A stretch of DNA of 64,000 nucleotides from NCBI GenBank assembly GCA_937879855.1, contig CALFMO010000063.1:78995-142994 (forward strand). The letters are read 5' to 3'. The position numbers and the translations under genes are program-made. The stretch comes from an uncultured Acidobacteriaceae bacterium. Its GTDB lineage: Bacteria; Acidobacteriota; Terriglobia; Terriglobales; Acidobacteriaceae. The notes beneath the pieces were generated by a model. The model made no database searches and was not told where the DNA came from. It saw only the letters and a list, made by a program, of their open reading frames with translations. Shown piece after piece: positions 1-9,154 of this stretch (within the stretch, counting starts at the first letter, position 1; the number at the start of each line of letters is the position of its first letter).

Positions 1-699
1 TACGATTCGACTGAGATTCCTGTTCTGATCGATGCAGAGTGGGCCGGCCAACCCCGCAAGCTGGTGATTCAGGCCAATCGCAACGGATTTCTGTATGTGC
101 TCGATCGTACGAACGGAAAGTTTCTCTCCGCCAAAGCCTACGGACCAGTCACTTGGGCTACGGCGATCGGACCTGATGGCAAACCCGTCATCAATCCCGC
201 CGCAGTGCCGAATGCCACGGGAACTGAGGTCTGTCCGGGCGCAATCGGACTCACCAACTGGTTTTCGCCGTCCTATGACCCCGGGACAAAACTTTTATAC
301 GTGGCCACGTCAACGGAATGCGACATTTTTACCGGAGCAGCGCAGTCCTATCGCGTGGGGCACGATTTCATAGGTAGCATCGAAGTTCCTGATCCAATCG
401 TGAGACCGTCTGGCGCGCTTAAGGCTCTCGATCCTCTGACGGGAGCGGAGAAATGGGAGTTTAAATATTTCAGCAGCCCAAACGGGGGCGGACTTTCGAC
501 CGCCGGCGATGTTGTGTTCGCTGGCGATTCGGACGGCAACTTCATAGCTCTTCATGCCCGTACCGGGCAAGAGTTGTGGCACATCCAGTTGGGCGCTGCG
601 ATCTACTCCACTGCTGTGACCTATCAAGTCGACGGCAAGCAATATGTCGTTATCCCATCGGGTTCCGCGCTTTTTGCCTTCGGTATTTCTGAACACTAG
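1..699 (+). CDS. PQQ-dependent alcohol/glucose dehydrogenase, C-terminal part (5' end outside window)
   Basis: The frame is open from base 1 (Tyr-Asp-Ser-Thr-Glu-Ile-Pro) to the TAG at 697-699, so this is the last ~232 residues of a longer protein. The segments IQANRNGFLYVLDRTNGKF, LDPLTGAEKWEF, GDSDGNFIALHARTGQELW and KQYVVIPSGSALFAFG are PQQ-propeller blades of the quinoprotein alcohol dehydrogenase type. Such enzymes oxidise alcohols or sugars in the periplasm and pass electrons to cytochrome c or quinone. The catalytic Asp and any cytochrome domain cannot be placed because the N-terminal part is missing. The protein ends right after the last blade, with no C-terminal haem-c CxxCH motif. 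The following gene begins 230 bp downstream from its own promoter, so this is probably a separate transcription unit. Confidence 0.85.
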   Translation, partial: YDSTEIPVLIDAEWAGQPRKLVIQANRNGFLYVLDRTNGKFLSAKAYGPVTWATAIGPDGKPVINPAAVPNATGTEVCPGAIGLTNWFSPSYDPGTKLLYVATSTECDIFTGAAQSYRVGHDFIGSIEVPDPIVRPSGALKALDPLTGAEKWEFKYFSSPNGGGLSTAGDVVFAGDSDGNFIALHARTGQELWHIQLGAAIYSTAVTYQVDGKQYVVIPSGSALFAFGISEH

Positions 700-781
700 C
701 AACGCCCAGAACTTAACAGAGTTCAACTCGCGCCGGTGCGCCCCTCGGTATCTGCGATGCGCAATCCAAGACCGGGATAGG

Positions 782-799
782 CGCACAATTCATTGTGCG
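782..799. promoter_or_regulatory. Perfect 8-bp inverted repeat upstream of the hyuBA-like operon
   Basis: CGCACAAT-TC-ATTGTGCG is a perfect palindrome with 8-bp arms and a 2-bp spacer. It ends 40 bp before the -35 box of the downstream promoter. It could be an operator for a dimeric regulator of the hyu genes, or a terminator stem of the upstream PQQ gene, although no U-tract follows. It differs from the GTTTC-N6-GAAAC sites elsewhere in this island. Confidence 0.45.
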
Positions 800-839
800 G
801 ATTAAATAACGAGAATATTTGTAACGCGGATCGTTTGTA

Positions 840-868
840 TTGACACGGTTATAGGGCAGACGTTAACT
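840..868 (+). promoter_or_regulatory. Sigma-70-like promoter for hyuB-hyuA
   Basis: TTGACA at 840-845, a 17-bp spacer and TTAACT at 863-868. It lies about 60 bp upstream of the hyuB start at 930, which is itself preceded by GAAGGAG. Confidence 0.5.
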
Positions 869-929
869 TGCCTCAGTGTCACTTGGGATGGTTATGGTTG
901 TAGTCCCTGGTTGAAGGAGTAGCCGGATC

Positions 930-2705
930 ATGCAGTCGCTCGAGACACCCTCCACCAAGACCGTCCCTGGGGTTGTGAGCCCCATCCTCTTCGAAGTGAT
1001 CCGCAATGCCCTCTCCGAAGCAACCGAAGAGATGTCTGCATGTCTGCAGAGGACGGCGTATTCGACGAATGTCAAAACCCGGTTAGATTACTCCGCGGCA
1101 TTTGTTGACGCGAATGGGCGCATGGTGTCACAGGCATTTTGCCAGCCCGCCCACCTAGTAACAGTCGGACGTATCGTGCCACGGGCGGTCGCGGAGTATG
1201 GGCCTGAAAACCTTCGGCCGGGCGATGTGCTGCTGGTCAATGATCCTCACCGCCAAGCCAGCCATTTAAACGACATCTTTCTGATTTCGCCTTTTTACTA
1301 TAACGGTGAACTGCTGGGTTATGTCTCTAACATTTGCCATCACGTGGATGTTGGCGGCGGCGCCCCGGCAAGCATTGGGGCGTTTCGCGAAATCTATCAG
1401 GAGGGAATCATTCTTCCGGTGGTGAAGCTGGTTGTCGAGGGAGAAATCGTCGCCGACATCCTGAAGCTGGTGCTGGCCAACGTGCGAGCCAAAAAAGAAG
1501 TCACAGGAGACTTGCGGGCGCAGATTTCAGCGAACGAGATGGGCATTCGCAGGCTGACCCAATTGTTGGATCGCTATGGAAACGAGACGGTAAAGTTCTA
1601 CATTGAGAAATTAGTTGAATACAGCGAACGGCGTGTACTCGCCGAACTGGCCAAGTTACCGCGAGGATCATTCCAAGGCGAAGATCAGCTCGATGATGAC
1701 GGCATCACCTCGACGCCTGTGCACTTGAAGGTGCGGGTCACGCTCGACGGAAAGAACATAACTTTCGACTTCGCGGGAACAGACAGCCAGCGGCCTGCGC
1801 CGATGAACTGCAACCTGACCCAGACGTTCACTGCCTGCGTTTACGTTTTGAAGTGCCTGATCGACCAGGATATTCCTCTAACCGAGGGCTTTTATCGTCC
1901 CATTCACGTTCTTGCGCCCGAGGGGTCCGCGGTAAACGCTACTCATCCAACCGCAATCGTCGGTGGGTGGGAAGTTTCGCATCGTATTTGTGAGTTGCTG
2001 TTCAAGACGCTTTCGCAAGCGCTTCCGGAGCGCGTGCCGGCGGGAAGCAAAGGAATGATGTGCCACGTCGGATTTGGCGGAAAAGATCCGAATAGCGGCG
2101 ATTACTACTGCTTTCTGGAAACGCTGGCTGGCGGTTACGGTGGACGGGTCGATTCTGACGGCCCTGACGCGGTCCAAACTCACATTCAGAATACCCAGAA
2201 CGCTCCGGTAGAAGAGACCGAACTGAACTATCCGGTGCGAATCCCCCGCTATAGTCTGGTGCCCGATTCCGACGGCCCCGGACGGTCGCGCGGCGGACTG
2301 GGTCTATGTCGAGAATATGTGTTTGTGAACCATCAACCGGTTGTGACCCTGCTCGCAGATCGGGCAAAATTCCCGCCACTTGGACTGTTTGGCGGGGAAC
2401 CTGGGAAACTGGCCCGATATTCTCTGATCAGCGACGGTTCGCATCGGCAGATACCTTCCAAGGGAAGTCTGCAGGTGAGTCCGGGAGAGACTCTGCGGGT
2501 TGAAACCTGCGGCGGCGGTGGCTATGGCAACGTTTGGGAGCGTGACGCCGAATTAGTGCTTCGTGATGTTCGCGAAGGGAAGGTCAGCGCGGAACGTGCC
2601 CGCGATTGCTACGGAGTGGCGATCGACACGGAGAACTGGACGATTGAACCGGTCGAATCGGAACTGCTGCGCCGGCAATTGGAAAAGGAAAAAGGAAAAC
2701 AATGA
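930..2705 (+). CDS. Hydantoinase B/oxoprolinase family protein
   Basis: A 591-residue protein of the HyuB family (N-methylhydantoinase B, the C-terminal half of 5-oxoprolinase, acetone carboxylase alpha). The recognisable core includes DPILFEV-like SPILFEVIRNALSEATEEMS at the N-terminus, VNDPHRQASHLNDI, CHHVDVGGGAPASIGA, AGTDSQ near residue 285, FYRPIHVLAPEGSAVNATHP and GGGGYG near the C-terminus. Together with HyuA these enzymes use ATP to open cyclic amides such as hydantoins or 5-oxoproline, or to carboxylate ketones. The substrate cannot be assigned here. ATG 930 is supported by GAAGGAG at good spacing. The stop overlaps the hyuA start by 4 bp (ATGA), so the subunits are translationally coupled. 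A very close paralogue lies at 12403-14127. Confidence 0.92.
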   Translation: MQSLETPSTKTVPGVVSPILFEVIRNALSEATEEMSACLQRTAYSTNVKTRLDYSAAFVDANGRMVSQAFCQPAHLVTVGRIVPRAVAEYGPENLRPGDVLLVNDPHRQASHLNDIFLISPFYYNGELLGYVSNICHHVDVGGGAPASIGAFREIYQEGIILPVVKLVVEGEIVADILKLVLANVRAKKEVTGDLRAQISANEMGIRRLTQLLDRYGNETVKFYIEKLVEYSERRVLAELAKLPRGSFQGEDQLDDDGITSTPVHLKVRVTLDGKNITFDFAGTDSQRPAPMNCNLTQTFTACVYVLKCLIDQDIPLTEGFYRPIHVLAPEGSAVNATHPTAIVGGWEVSHRICELLFKTLSQALPERVPAGSKGMMCHVGFGGKDPNSGDYYCFLETLAGGYGGRVDSDGPDAVQTHIQNTQNAPVEETELNYPVRIPRYSLVPDSDGPGRSRGGLGLCREYVFVNHQPVVTLLADRAKFPPLGLFGGEPGKLARYSLISDGSHRQIPSKGSLQVSPGETLRVETCGGGGYGNVWERDAELVLRDVREGKVSAERARDCYGVAIDTENWTIEPVESELLRRQLEKEKGKQ

Positions 2706-4810
2706 GCTTGCGCTTTCGATTGGGCGTTGACGTGGGCGGCACTTTTACCGATGCGGTTTTAATTTCCGAAGAAACAGGCGAAATCAATATTGCGAAAGTT
2801 CCTTCTACTCCGCGAGATCCATCGATCGGCTTTCTGGCTGCCGTAAATCAGATCCTGAGCAAAGCCAACACCCAGGCACCAAACATTTCGTACCTGGTTC
2901 ACGGGACCACGGTTGCGACCAATGCCCTGATCGAAGGAAAGAGCCCGAAGACGGCTTTTATCACAACAGAAGGCTTTCGCGATTTATTGGAAATTGGCCG
3001 ACAGATTCGACCCTCGCTCTACGACATCCATTTCGAAAAGCTGAAGCCGCTGGTTCCGCGCGACCTTTGCTTCGAAGTTCCTGAGAGGCTTGACGCGACG
3101 GGAAAGGTGCTCCGGGAACTGGACGAATCCCGCATGGCGGAGATTGCGCAAAAGCTGGAAAAACAAAATATCCGGTCGGTGGCGATCTGCTTTCTCCATT
3201 CTTATGTGAATCCATCGCATGAAGAGAGAGCGGAACAAATTCTCCGGAAACATGCGCCTAACGCAGTCCTGTCCGTTTCCTCAGGTATTTGTCCTGAATT
3301 TCGCGAGTACTTTCGAGCGAGTACGACGGTTGTCAACGCTTGCGTCAAGCCCGTCGTTGCAAACTATCTGGAAGGCATCGAAACCCAGCTTAAGAAGCAG
3401 GAGACTAAAGCTGAGCTTTTGATCATGCAGTCCAACGGCGGCGTGCTGACTTTCGAACAGGCGGCCGACAGGCCTGTGTACATGGTGGAATCCGGTCCAG
3501 CTGCCGGTGTCATCGCGGCAAATTTCATCGCCGGTAATTTAGGTTTCACCGATGTGGTCTCCTTTGACATGGGAGGCACCACCGCTAAGGCCGGCCTCAT
3601 CCTCGACGGGCGCCCGAAAATTACCAAGGAATACGAAGTCGGAGCCGAAGCGCGGCCGGGCGCCGGTCAATCGCGAGGCAGCGGTTATCCAATCCGAACT
3701 CCGGTAATTGATCTGGTAGAAATTGGCGCTGGAGGTGGCAGCATCGCTTGGGTAGACCCTGGCGAAGTGCTGAGAGTGGGACCACAGAGTGCAGGCGCAG
3801 ATCCGGGGCCGATCTGTTATCGGGGGGGCGGCAAGCAGCCTACGATTACCGATGCCAATTTGGTGCTGGGGCGCATTAACCCGCGCTATTTCCTCGGCGG
3901 AGAGATCGACCTCGACCTTGACGGAGCAACCGAAGGCATTCGCACGAGGTGTGCGGAGCCACTCGGCCTCGATACCATCGCCGCCGCCAATGGGATTGTT
4001 GAAATCGCGAATACGGCCATGGTGAACGCCCTGCGCTTGACCACGGTGCGCCGCGGATACGATCCGCGCGCTCTGGTGATGGTTGCCTTTGGCGGTGCCG
4101 GCCCGCTGCACGCAAACCGATTGTGCGCAGAGATGCAGATCCCGAAATTGATCGTTCCGCTGAGCCCGGGTACGGCATCGGCTCTCGGGCTTCTCACTAC
4201 CGATGTCAAACATGAATTTTCCCGCACCCGGATTATGAGAGGCGACAGAGCCGACAGCGCAACAATTAATAAGATATTCTCATCGATGGAAGAGGGGGGG
4301 GGCAAGCTTTTACGGAAAGAGGGAATTCCCGCCGAGCGTATCAGCTTTTTGCGAGAGATCGAAATGCGGTACAAGGGGCAATCTTCGGAGCTGGCGGTGA
4401 TTTGCGAAAGCGGAGCCTTGAACACGGAATCTCTGGCGCGGCTCTGCGCTCAGTTTCACGAGGAATACGAAAGAGCCTACGGTCGAGGATATCCCGCCGA
4501 AATAGTCGAACTGGTGAATTACCGCGTGACCGCCGTGGGCGCGATTCCGAGCCCGCCGGTGCGCAAGATATCGCACAGCGGTCTCACAGCCGGTCAGGCA
4601 AAAAAGGGAGAGCGTCCAGTCTACTTCCACGAATCGGACGGTTTCACAAAAACCAGTGTCTACGACCGGTATAAGCTCGAAGCTGGCCACCACATTACCG
4701 GACCTGCGGTGGTCGAGGAAATGGATTCGAATACGCTGATTCATCCCCATTTCCAGGCGGATGTCGACGGCTTTGGGAACCTGCTGATTAGTCCCGTCCC
4801 TTCGACGTAG
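2702..4810 (+). CDS. Hydantoinase A/oxoprolinase family protein (ATPase subunit)
   Basis: A 702-residue HyuA-family subunit. Its N-terminal Hydant_A_N domain carries the phosphate-binding motif GVDVGGTFTDAVL. The central Hydantoinase_A domain contains the second actin-like ATPase motif FDMGGTTAKAG and GAGGGSIAWVDPGEVLRVGP, followed by AFGGAGPLHA. The C-terminus is the usual oxoprolinase-type tail. The subunit binds and hydrolyses ATP, activating the cyclic amide (or ketone) for the partner HyuB. The 4-bp ATGA overlap with hyuB implies a heteromeric cytoplasmic enzyme. Only one HyuA is encoded in the window although two HyuB paralogues are present, so it may serve both. The gene ends convergently with the SDR gene, leaving a 164-bp gap in which no clear terminator was recognised. 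Confidence 0.92.
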   Translation: MSLRFRLGVDVGGTFTDAVLISEETGEINIAKVPSTPRDPSIGFLAAVNQILSKANTQAPNISYLVHGTTVATNALIEGKSPKTAFITTEGFRDLLEIGRQIRPSLYDIHFEKLKPLVPRDLCFEVPERLDATGKVLRELDESRMAEIAQKLEKQNIRSVAICFLHSYVNPSHEERAEQILRKHAPNAVLSVSSGICPEFREYFRASTTVVNACVKPVVANYLEGIETQLKKQETKAELLIMQSNGGVLTFEQAADRPVYMVESGPAAGVIAANFIAGNLGFTDVVSFDMGGTTAKAGLILDGRPKITKEYEVGAEARPGAGQSRGSGYPIRTPVIDLVEIGAGGGSIAWVDPGEVLRVGPQSAGADPGPICYRGGGKQPTITDANLVLGRINPRYFLGGEIDLDLDGATEGIRTRCAEPLGLDTIAAANGIVEIANTAMVNALRLTTVRRGYDPRALVMVAFGGAGPLHANRLCAEMQIPKLIVPLSPGTASALGLLTTDVKHEFSRTRIMRGDRADSATINKIFSSMEEGGGKLLRKEGIPAERISFLREIEMRYKGQSSELAVICESGALNTESLARLCAQFHEEYERAYGRGYPAEIVELVNYRVTAVGAIPSPPVRKISHSGLTAGQAKKGERPVYFHESDGFTKTSVYDRYKLEAGHHITGPAVVEEMDSNTLIHPHFQADVDGFGNLLISPVPST

Positions 4811-4974
4811 ACGATGCAGTGGAAACAGATGAAGGTGGGGCGGGCGTCCAATCCACTTCCGGGAGGTTCAACCTGCATCTGTTTGGGTGGCGCGGATTCC
4901 CGAGAAGAAGCAGGAGTATCTGCGGAGTCTTTGGATTTCAAAAACGCTGTCGCGAGTCATCGCTGGGTTCGTCT

Positions 4975-5730
4975 TCATCGGCCCATCCAGCCGCCATCGA
5001 CGGTTAAGACATGTCCGTGAACGAAATTAGAAGCCGGTGAGGCGAGGAATACGACCGCGCCGCTTAAGTCCTCAGGCGTGCCCCACCGTCCGGCGGGAGT
5101 TCGGCTTAGAATTTCCGCGGATCGCCCCGGATCGTCATGCAGCGTCTCTGTCATATCTGTCAAAATGTAGCCTGGTGCGATTGCGTTCACATTGATATTG
5201 AACTTTGCCCACTCATTGGCCAGCGCTTTGGTGACTTGTGCCACGCCACCCTTGCTCGCCGCATAAGCGGGTATGGCGATTCCGCCAATAAAACTCACAA
5301 TGGACGCGATGTTGATGATTTTTCCACTCTTTTGTTCAATCATGTGCCGTCCGACGCGCTGGCACAGTCGAAACAGCGCGGTGAGATTCAGCCCGATGAC
5401 TCGGTCCCAATCCGCTTCCGGGTAGTTGAGTGATGGCGCTCGGGCCTGCACACCGGCGCTATTGACCAGGATGTCCACGTGGCCCCAGTGCGCTACAGTT
5501 TCGCTTACTGCCCGCTCCGTGAACTCGCTTTCGCAGATGTCGCCACGAAAGCCTAAGGCATCGCGGCCGAGTGCGCGAATCGCCTTGCAGGTTTCTTCCG
5601 GGTCGTGGGACCGTCCCAGCACTACGACATCGGCTCCGGCTTCGGCAAGTCCGATGGCCGTGGCTCGGCCGATTCCAGCCGTCCCGCCAGTTACGATTGC
5701 CACTTTTCCGTCTAGTCTGAACCTGTCCAT
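4975..5730 (-). CDS. SDR family oxidoreductase (2-deoxygluconate/3-oxoacyl reductase-like)
   Basis: A 251-residue classical short-chain dehydrogenase. It has the cofactor motif TGGTAGIGRA near residues 15-24, the NNAG equivalent (VNSAG), the catalytic Ser in IASIVSF and the Tyr-x-x-x-Lys in YAASKGG. The C-terminal VDGGWMGR tail resembles the KduD/gluconate 5-dehydrogenase subgroup. It likely performs an NAD(P)-dependent alcohol/ketone conversion on a sugar-acid-like intermediate. ATG 5730 is preceded by AAGAAGG. It is the last gene of the long minus-strand operon that begins with the MFS gene, 34 bp after the cupin gene. Confidence 0.88.
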   Translation of the reverse strand: MDRFRLDGKVAIVTGGTAGIGRATAIGLAEAGADVVVLGRSHDPEETCKAIRALGRDALGFRGDICESEFTERAVSETVAHWGHVDILVNSAGVQARAPSLNYPEADWDRVIGLNLTALFRLCQRVGRHMIEQKSGKIINIASIVSFIGGIAIPAYAASKGGVAQVTKALANEWAKFNINVNAIAPGYILTDMTETLHDDPGRSAEILSRTPAGRWGTPEDLSGAVVFLASPASNFVHGHVLTVDGGWMGR

Positions 5731-5764
5731 CGTCGCGCCTTCTTTTCTACCGCCTTCCTCTTTA

Positions 5765-6598
5765 TTACTGATTCTTCTTAGCCATATCCGATTTCAGATT
5801 TTGCCAAGGCAGGGAGCCCAAACAATAGTTCACATCGACGATGGCACGGGTGGGTTCACTACCTGCGTAAACCCAGATCATCGCCATCGGACTTTGCGAT
5901 TCGTTCAAAAACCGATGCGGCTTTCCCTGCGGAATAAATGCAGTATCGCATCCGCTCAGTTGGTAACGCCGGCCTGCCACTTCGCAGATCGCGCTGCCTT
6001 CGACAATGGTGATGGACTCGTCGTAGTCATGAATATGACATGGTAGCGAGGTGCCCGGCTGAAATCTTCCATAGCCTCCGCAAATGCCTACCGATCCGTA
6101 GCGGCCTGCGAACAAGTCGGAAAATTGAGTGCCCGGAGCGAGTTCGTACTTCTCCATCTTGTTAAACCGCGAGATGTGCTCGGGGTCTTTGGGGCCAGGG
6201 TCCGACGATGTGCGATCTTGTCGAATGAAATGATCCGCGATTGCGGTGCGCCCTGGCTCGGGAGAAGCAAATGCTGACAGCACTACCAGTGGCTCCGTTT
6301 CTGAGCCATTCTTGGGATTATGAGCTATCCCCGCGGGAACGTGGATACAGTCCAACGGTCCCAGGCGGTAGATGCGTCCCTCGAGGGAGAACAGTCCCTC
6401 GCCCTGCAAAACCGTTATCGCCTCGCTGCATGGATGGGTGTGATAGCCGAGGCCTTTTCCGGGGGCGAATGTCGCAGTTCCCGTCGTCATCGCCGATGCG
6501 CCGCTCTCCGCAGAGGCAAAGATGCGTAAGGCGACGGCGGGGAGAAACGCGGCAATCGGTTCGCGCTGTCCAGAAATAATCTGTTCCGAGTTTGTCAT
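5765..6598 (-). CDS. Double cupin-domain protein
   Basis: A 277-residue protein with two cupin barrels. The N-terminal barrel carries GLGYHTHPCSEAITVLQGEG and the C-terminal one carries LPCHIHDYDESITIVEGSA, each with the His-x-His...Glu metal-binding pattern, so both could hold a metal. Such bicupins act as dioxygenases, isomerases or sugar-responsive regulators; the sequence does not decide which. It sits between the aldehyde dehydrogenase and the SDR in the operon, suggesting a step on an intermediate of the same pathway. AGAAGGG lies about 10 bp upstream of the ATG. Confidence 0.8.
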   Translation of the reverse strand: MTNSEQIISGQREPIAAFLPAVALRIFASAESGASAMTTGTATFAPGKGLGYHTHPCSEAITVLQGEGLFSLEGRIYRLGPLDCIHVPAGIAHNPKNGSETEPLVVLSAFASPEPGRTAIADHFIRQDRTSSDPGPKDPEHISRFNKMEKYELAPGTQFSDLFAGRYGSVGICGGYGRFQPGTSLPCHIHDYDESITIVEGSAICEVAGRRYQLSGCDTAFIPQGKPHRFLNESQSPMAMIWVYAGSEPTRAIVDVNYCLGSLPWQNLKSDMAKKNQ

Positions 6599-6675
6599 GG
6601 GTGCCTGGCCCTTCTTTAAAATAAAGAATCACTTTCGCAATAGCTAACTACTTTCTGTTGTCAATCAAAATGCCT

Positions 6676-8112
6676 CTAGGAGCTCTGCATGTAAACGATA
6701 TGGGTTTGCATGAACTCATACAGTCCATGCTTGCCGTCGGCGCCTCCGATGCCGCTCTTTCGCCATCCGGCATGAAAACCCTGCATAGCTTCGAAATTCT
6801 CGCGGTTGATGTAGGTTTCGCCAAAGCGAATTTCTCGACTCACCTTTAATGCAACATTCAGATCGCGGGTGTACACGGAAGACGTGAGACCATAGTCGGA
6901 ATCATTGGCGAAGGCGATTCCCTCATCGAGGTCGCTGAACGTCACCACCGGAACCACCGGGCCGAAGATTTCGCGGCGAATGATGTCCATGTCCTGCCGG
7001 CAACCAGCGATGACGGTCGGTTCGTAGAAATATCCCTTGTCTCCTGGACCGCGCTTGCCGCCAGTCACAATCGTCGCGCCAGCCTTTGCCGCGCCGCGAA
7101 CTAACGAGTCCACTTTCTGGAACCCTGCTTCGTTGATCAGCGGACCGTAGGCTACCGATTCATCGGCCAGGGGGTCGCCAAACCGCGTGGCCTTCATGGC
7201 GGCGGAAAGCTTCTCGACGAACTGGTCGGCCACACCACTCTGCACATATGCACGTTCCGCGCAATTGCAAACCTGCCCGCTGTTAATCACGCGCGAAGCT
7301 GTCACCGCTTTGACTGCCAGATCGATATCGGCATCGGACATCACAAGAACCGGAGCTTTCCCGCCCAGTTCGAGGTTTACCTTCGTGATGTTGGGCGCAG
7401 CCGCGGTCATGATCGCGGAGCCGGTTTGCACGCTTCCGGTAAAGCTGATCATGCCGATGCGGCGCGACGAGGCCAAACTCTTGCCGACCGTGGCGCCTCG
7501 TCCATGAACGAAGTTGATTACACCCGGAGGAACATCCGCCCGTGCCAGCAGTTCGCAAAACTTCACCGCGTTGTGGGGAGTTTCTTCGCTCGGCTTGATC
7601 ACAATCGTGTTCCCCGTGACCAGCGCGGGCGCCGCTTTACGGGCAATCAAAAAGAAAGGAAAGTTCCAAGGCAGGATGCCGGCAATGACGCCGATGGGCT
7701 GGCGGAAAAGAAAGATACTCTCGCCCACCCGGTCGCTTTCCACAATCTCGCCCTCGATGCGGCGAGCCCACTCCGCCATGTAGTCGAGGTAGTCGGCTGT
7801 GAATGAAACCTCCACGCGCGCCAAGCCCAGTATCTTGCCTTGTTCTTCCACAATCACGCGAGCGATGGGCTCGGCATGTTGGCGAATCTGCTGGGCAATA
7901 CTGCGCAACGCCTTGGCGCGCTCGATAGCCGGTTTCTTCGCCCAACTTACTTGGGCTTTTTCGGCGGCAGAGATGGCCGCTTCCACATCGGCGCTGGTGC
8001 TGTCGGGTACGCTGCAAACGATCTCGCCAGTCGACGGGTTGGTTACCTCAATGCGGTCATGATTGCCAGCCGGGGTGAATTTTCCATTAATAAAGTTGTC
8101 GTAGTGCTTCAC
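6676..8112 (-). CDS. NAD(P)-dependent aldehyde dehydrogenase (lactaldehyde/glycolaldehyde dehydrogenase-like)
   Basis: An aldehyde dehydrogenase superfamily enzyme of ~479 residues. It shows GILPWNFPFFLIARK, the catalytic Glu region LELGGKAPVLV, the active-site Cys in NSGQVCNCAERAYV and a C-terminal FGETYINRENFEAMQGFHAGW. The last segment resembles the AldA group that oxidises lactaldehyde or glycolaldehyde. With the HpcH/HpaI aldolase of the same island, a route from a 2-keto-3-deoxy acid to pyruvate plus lact- or glycolaldehyde and then to lactate or glycolate is plausible (inference). An ATG at 8130 has no ribosome site, while GTG 8112 follows AAGGAG at 6-bp spacing and starts the conserved KHYDNFINGKF, so 8112 was chosen. 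Confidence 0.9.
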   Translation of the reverse strand: MKHYDNFINGKFTPAGNHDRIEVTNPSTGEIVCSVPDSTSADVEAAISAAEKAQVSWAKKPAIERAKALRSIAQQIRQHAEPIARVIVEEQGKILGLARVEVSFTADYLDYMAEWARRIEGEIVESDRVGESIFLFRQPIGVIAGILPWNFPFFLIARKAAPALVTGNTIVIKPSEETPHNAVKFCELLARADVPPGVINFVHGRGATVGKSLASSRRIGMISFTGSVQTGSAIMTAAAPNITKVNLELGGKAPVLVMSDADIDLAVKAVTASRVINSGQVCNCAERAYVQSGVADQFVEKLSAAMKATRFGDPLADESVAYGPLINEAGFQKVDSLVRGAAKAGATIVTGGKRGPGDKGYFYEPTVIAGCRQDMDIIRREIFGPVVPVVTFSDLDEGIAFANDSDYGLTSSVYTRDLNVALKVSREIRFGETYINRENFEAMQGFHAGWRKSGIGGADGKHGLYEFMQTHIVYMQSS

Positions 8113-8169
8113 GAAAGGCTCCTTTGTCATTCGACAGTGATTTGCAATCGCCTTGGATCAGTAGATTCC

Positions 8170-9150
8170 TCAGCTCATTACCTCGGGATTCACAAGGTTC
8201 GGAGGCCGTTTCCCATTGAGCGCGGCGAGCATATTGTCTGCGGCCATCACCGCCATGCGCAGGCGAGTTTCGGCCGTGGCGCTTCCCACATGGGGCATCA
8301 GCACTACATTGCTCATTCCCAGCAGAGCTGGATGCACCTTAGGCTCATGCTCAAAAACATCCAGGCCGGCGCCGGCAATTCGACCAGCCTGAAGAGCCTC
8401 TACCAGGGCAGCTTCTTCGACAATGCTGCCGCGCGCCGTATTGATGAAGAACGCCGATGGCTTCATCTTCGCCAATTCAGGTGCGCGAATTGCGTACCTG
8501 GTTTCTGCAGTCAACGGAACGTGCACGCTGAAGAAATCGGACTCGCGAAACAGTGTCTCGCGATCCACAAATTCGCCAGAAAACTCCTTCTCGATGCTTT
8601 CGGGTACGCGATGCCGTGCGTGATACAGAATTCGCATCGAGAAGCCCCGGCCGCGGCGTGCCACCGCCTGCGCGATGCGCCCGAAACCATAAAGTCCCAG
8701 GGTCTTCCAGTGCATCTCGGCACCCAGCATAAAATTCCATTGCCAGTGCGTCCACTTGAGACCGCGGACGTATCGGTCGCCCTCAGGTATTCTCCTGGCT
8801 GCAGAGATGATCAGGGCAAACGCCAGATCAGCGGTCGCCTCGGTAAGCACATCTGGCGTGTTGGTGACCATGATGCGGCGCTTATTGCATGCCTCCACAT
8901 CGATGTTGTCGTACCCAACACCAATGTTGGCGACGACCTTCAATTTGGGTGAGGTCGCGATCAGGTCTTCGCTGATTCGAACCCCGGAGGGCATCACTCC
9001 ATTTGCATCGCGCATCGCCTCGGCCAATAAGTGCGCAGGCATAGCTTCGTCGACCGGATAGATTTGCACCGCACACTGTTGGGCGACTCGATCGATTGCC
9101 TCGCGCTGAATGGGCCTGGTAATCAAGACCTTGGGAAGTTGTCGATCCAT
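8170..9150 (-). CDS. D-2-hydroxyacid dehydrogenase (glyoxylate/hydroxypyruvate reductase-like)
   Basis: A 326-residue NAD(P)-dependent D-isomer-specific 2-hydroxyacid dehydrogenase. The Rossmann motif is GLYGFGRIAQAVARR. Other signatures are VHVPLTAETRYAI, FINTARGSIVEEAALVEAL (catalytic Arg), GLDVFEHEP (catalytic Glu) and the catalytic His in LMPHVGSAT. It probably interconverts a 2-oxoacid and a D-2-hydroxyacid such as glyoxylate/glycolate. The conserved protein starts at MDRQLPKVLITR, ATG 9150, only 4 bp after the upstream stop; a longer in-frame start at 9204 would overlap the previous gene and adds an unconserved leader. Confidence 0.9.
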   Translation of the reverse strand: MDRQLPKVLITRPIQREAIDRVAQQCAVQIYPVDEAMPAHLLAEAMRDANGVMPSGVRISEDLIATSPKLKVVANIGVGYDNIDVEACNKRRIMVTNTPDVLTEATADLAFALIISAARRIPEGDRYVRGLKWTHWQWNFMLGAEMHWKTLGLYGFGRIAQAVARRGRGFSMRILYHARHRVPESIEKEFSGEFVDRETLFRESDFFSVHVPLTAETRYAIRAPELAKMKPSAFFINTARGSIVEEAALVEALQAGRIAGAGLDVFEHEPKVHPALLGMSNVVLMPHVGSATAETRLRMAVMAADNMLAALNGKRPPNLVNPEVMS

Positions 9151-9154
9151 CAGA

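Noticed and set aside
3539..4213. A 224-codon minus-strand frame inside hyuA
   Set aside because: Fully contained in hyuA, Arg/Gly-rich and without any recognisable motif.
7840..8952. A 370-codon plus-strand frame across the aldehyde dehydrogenase and hydroxyacid dehydrogenase genes
   Set aside because: It spans two well-supported minus-strand genes, has no ribosome site or family and reads as a compositional shadow.
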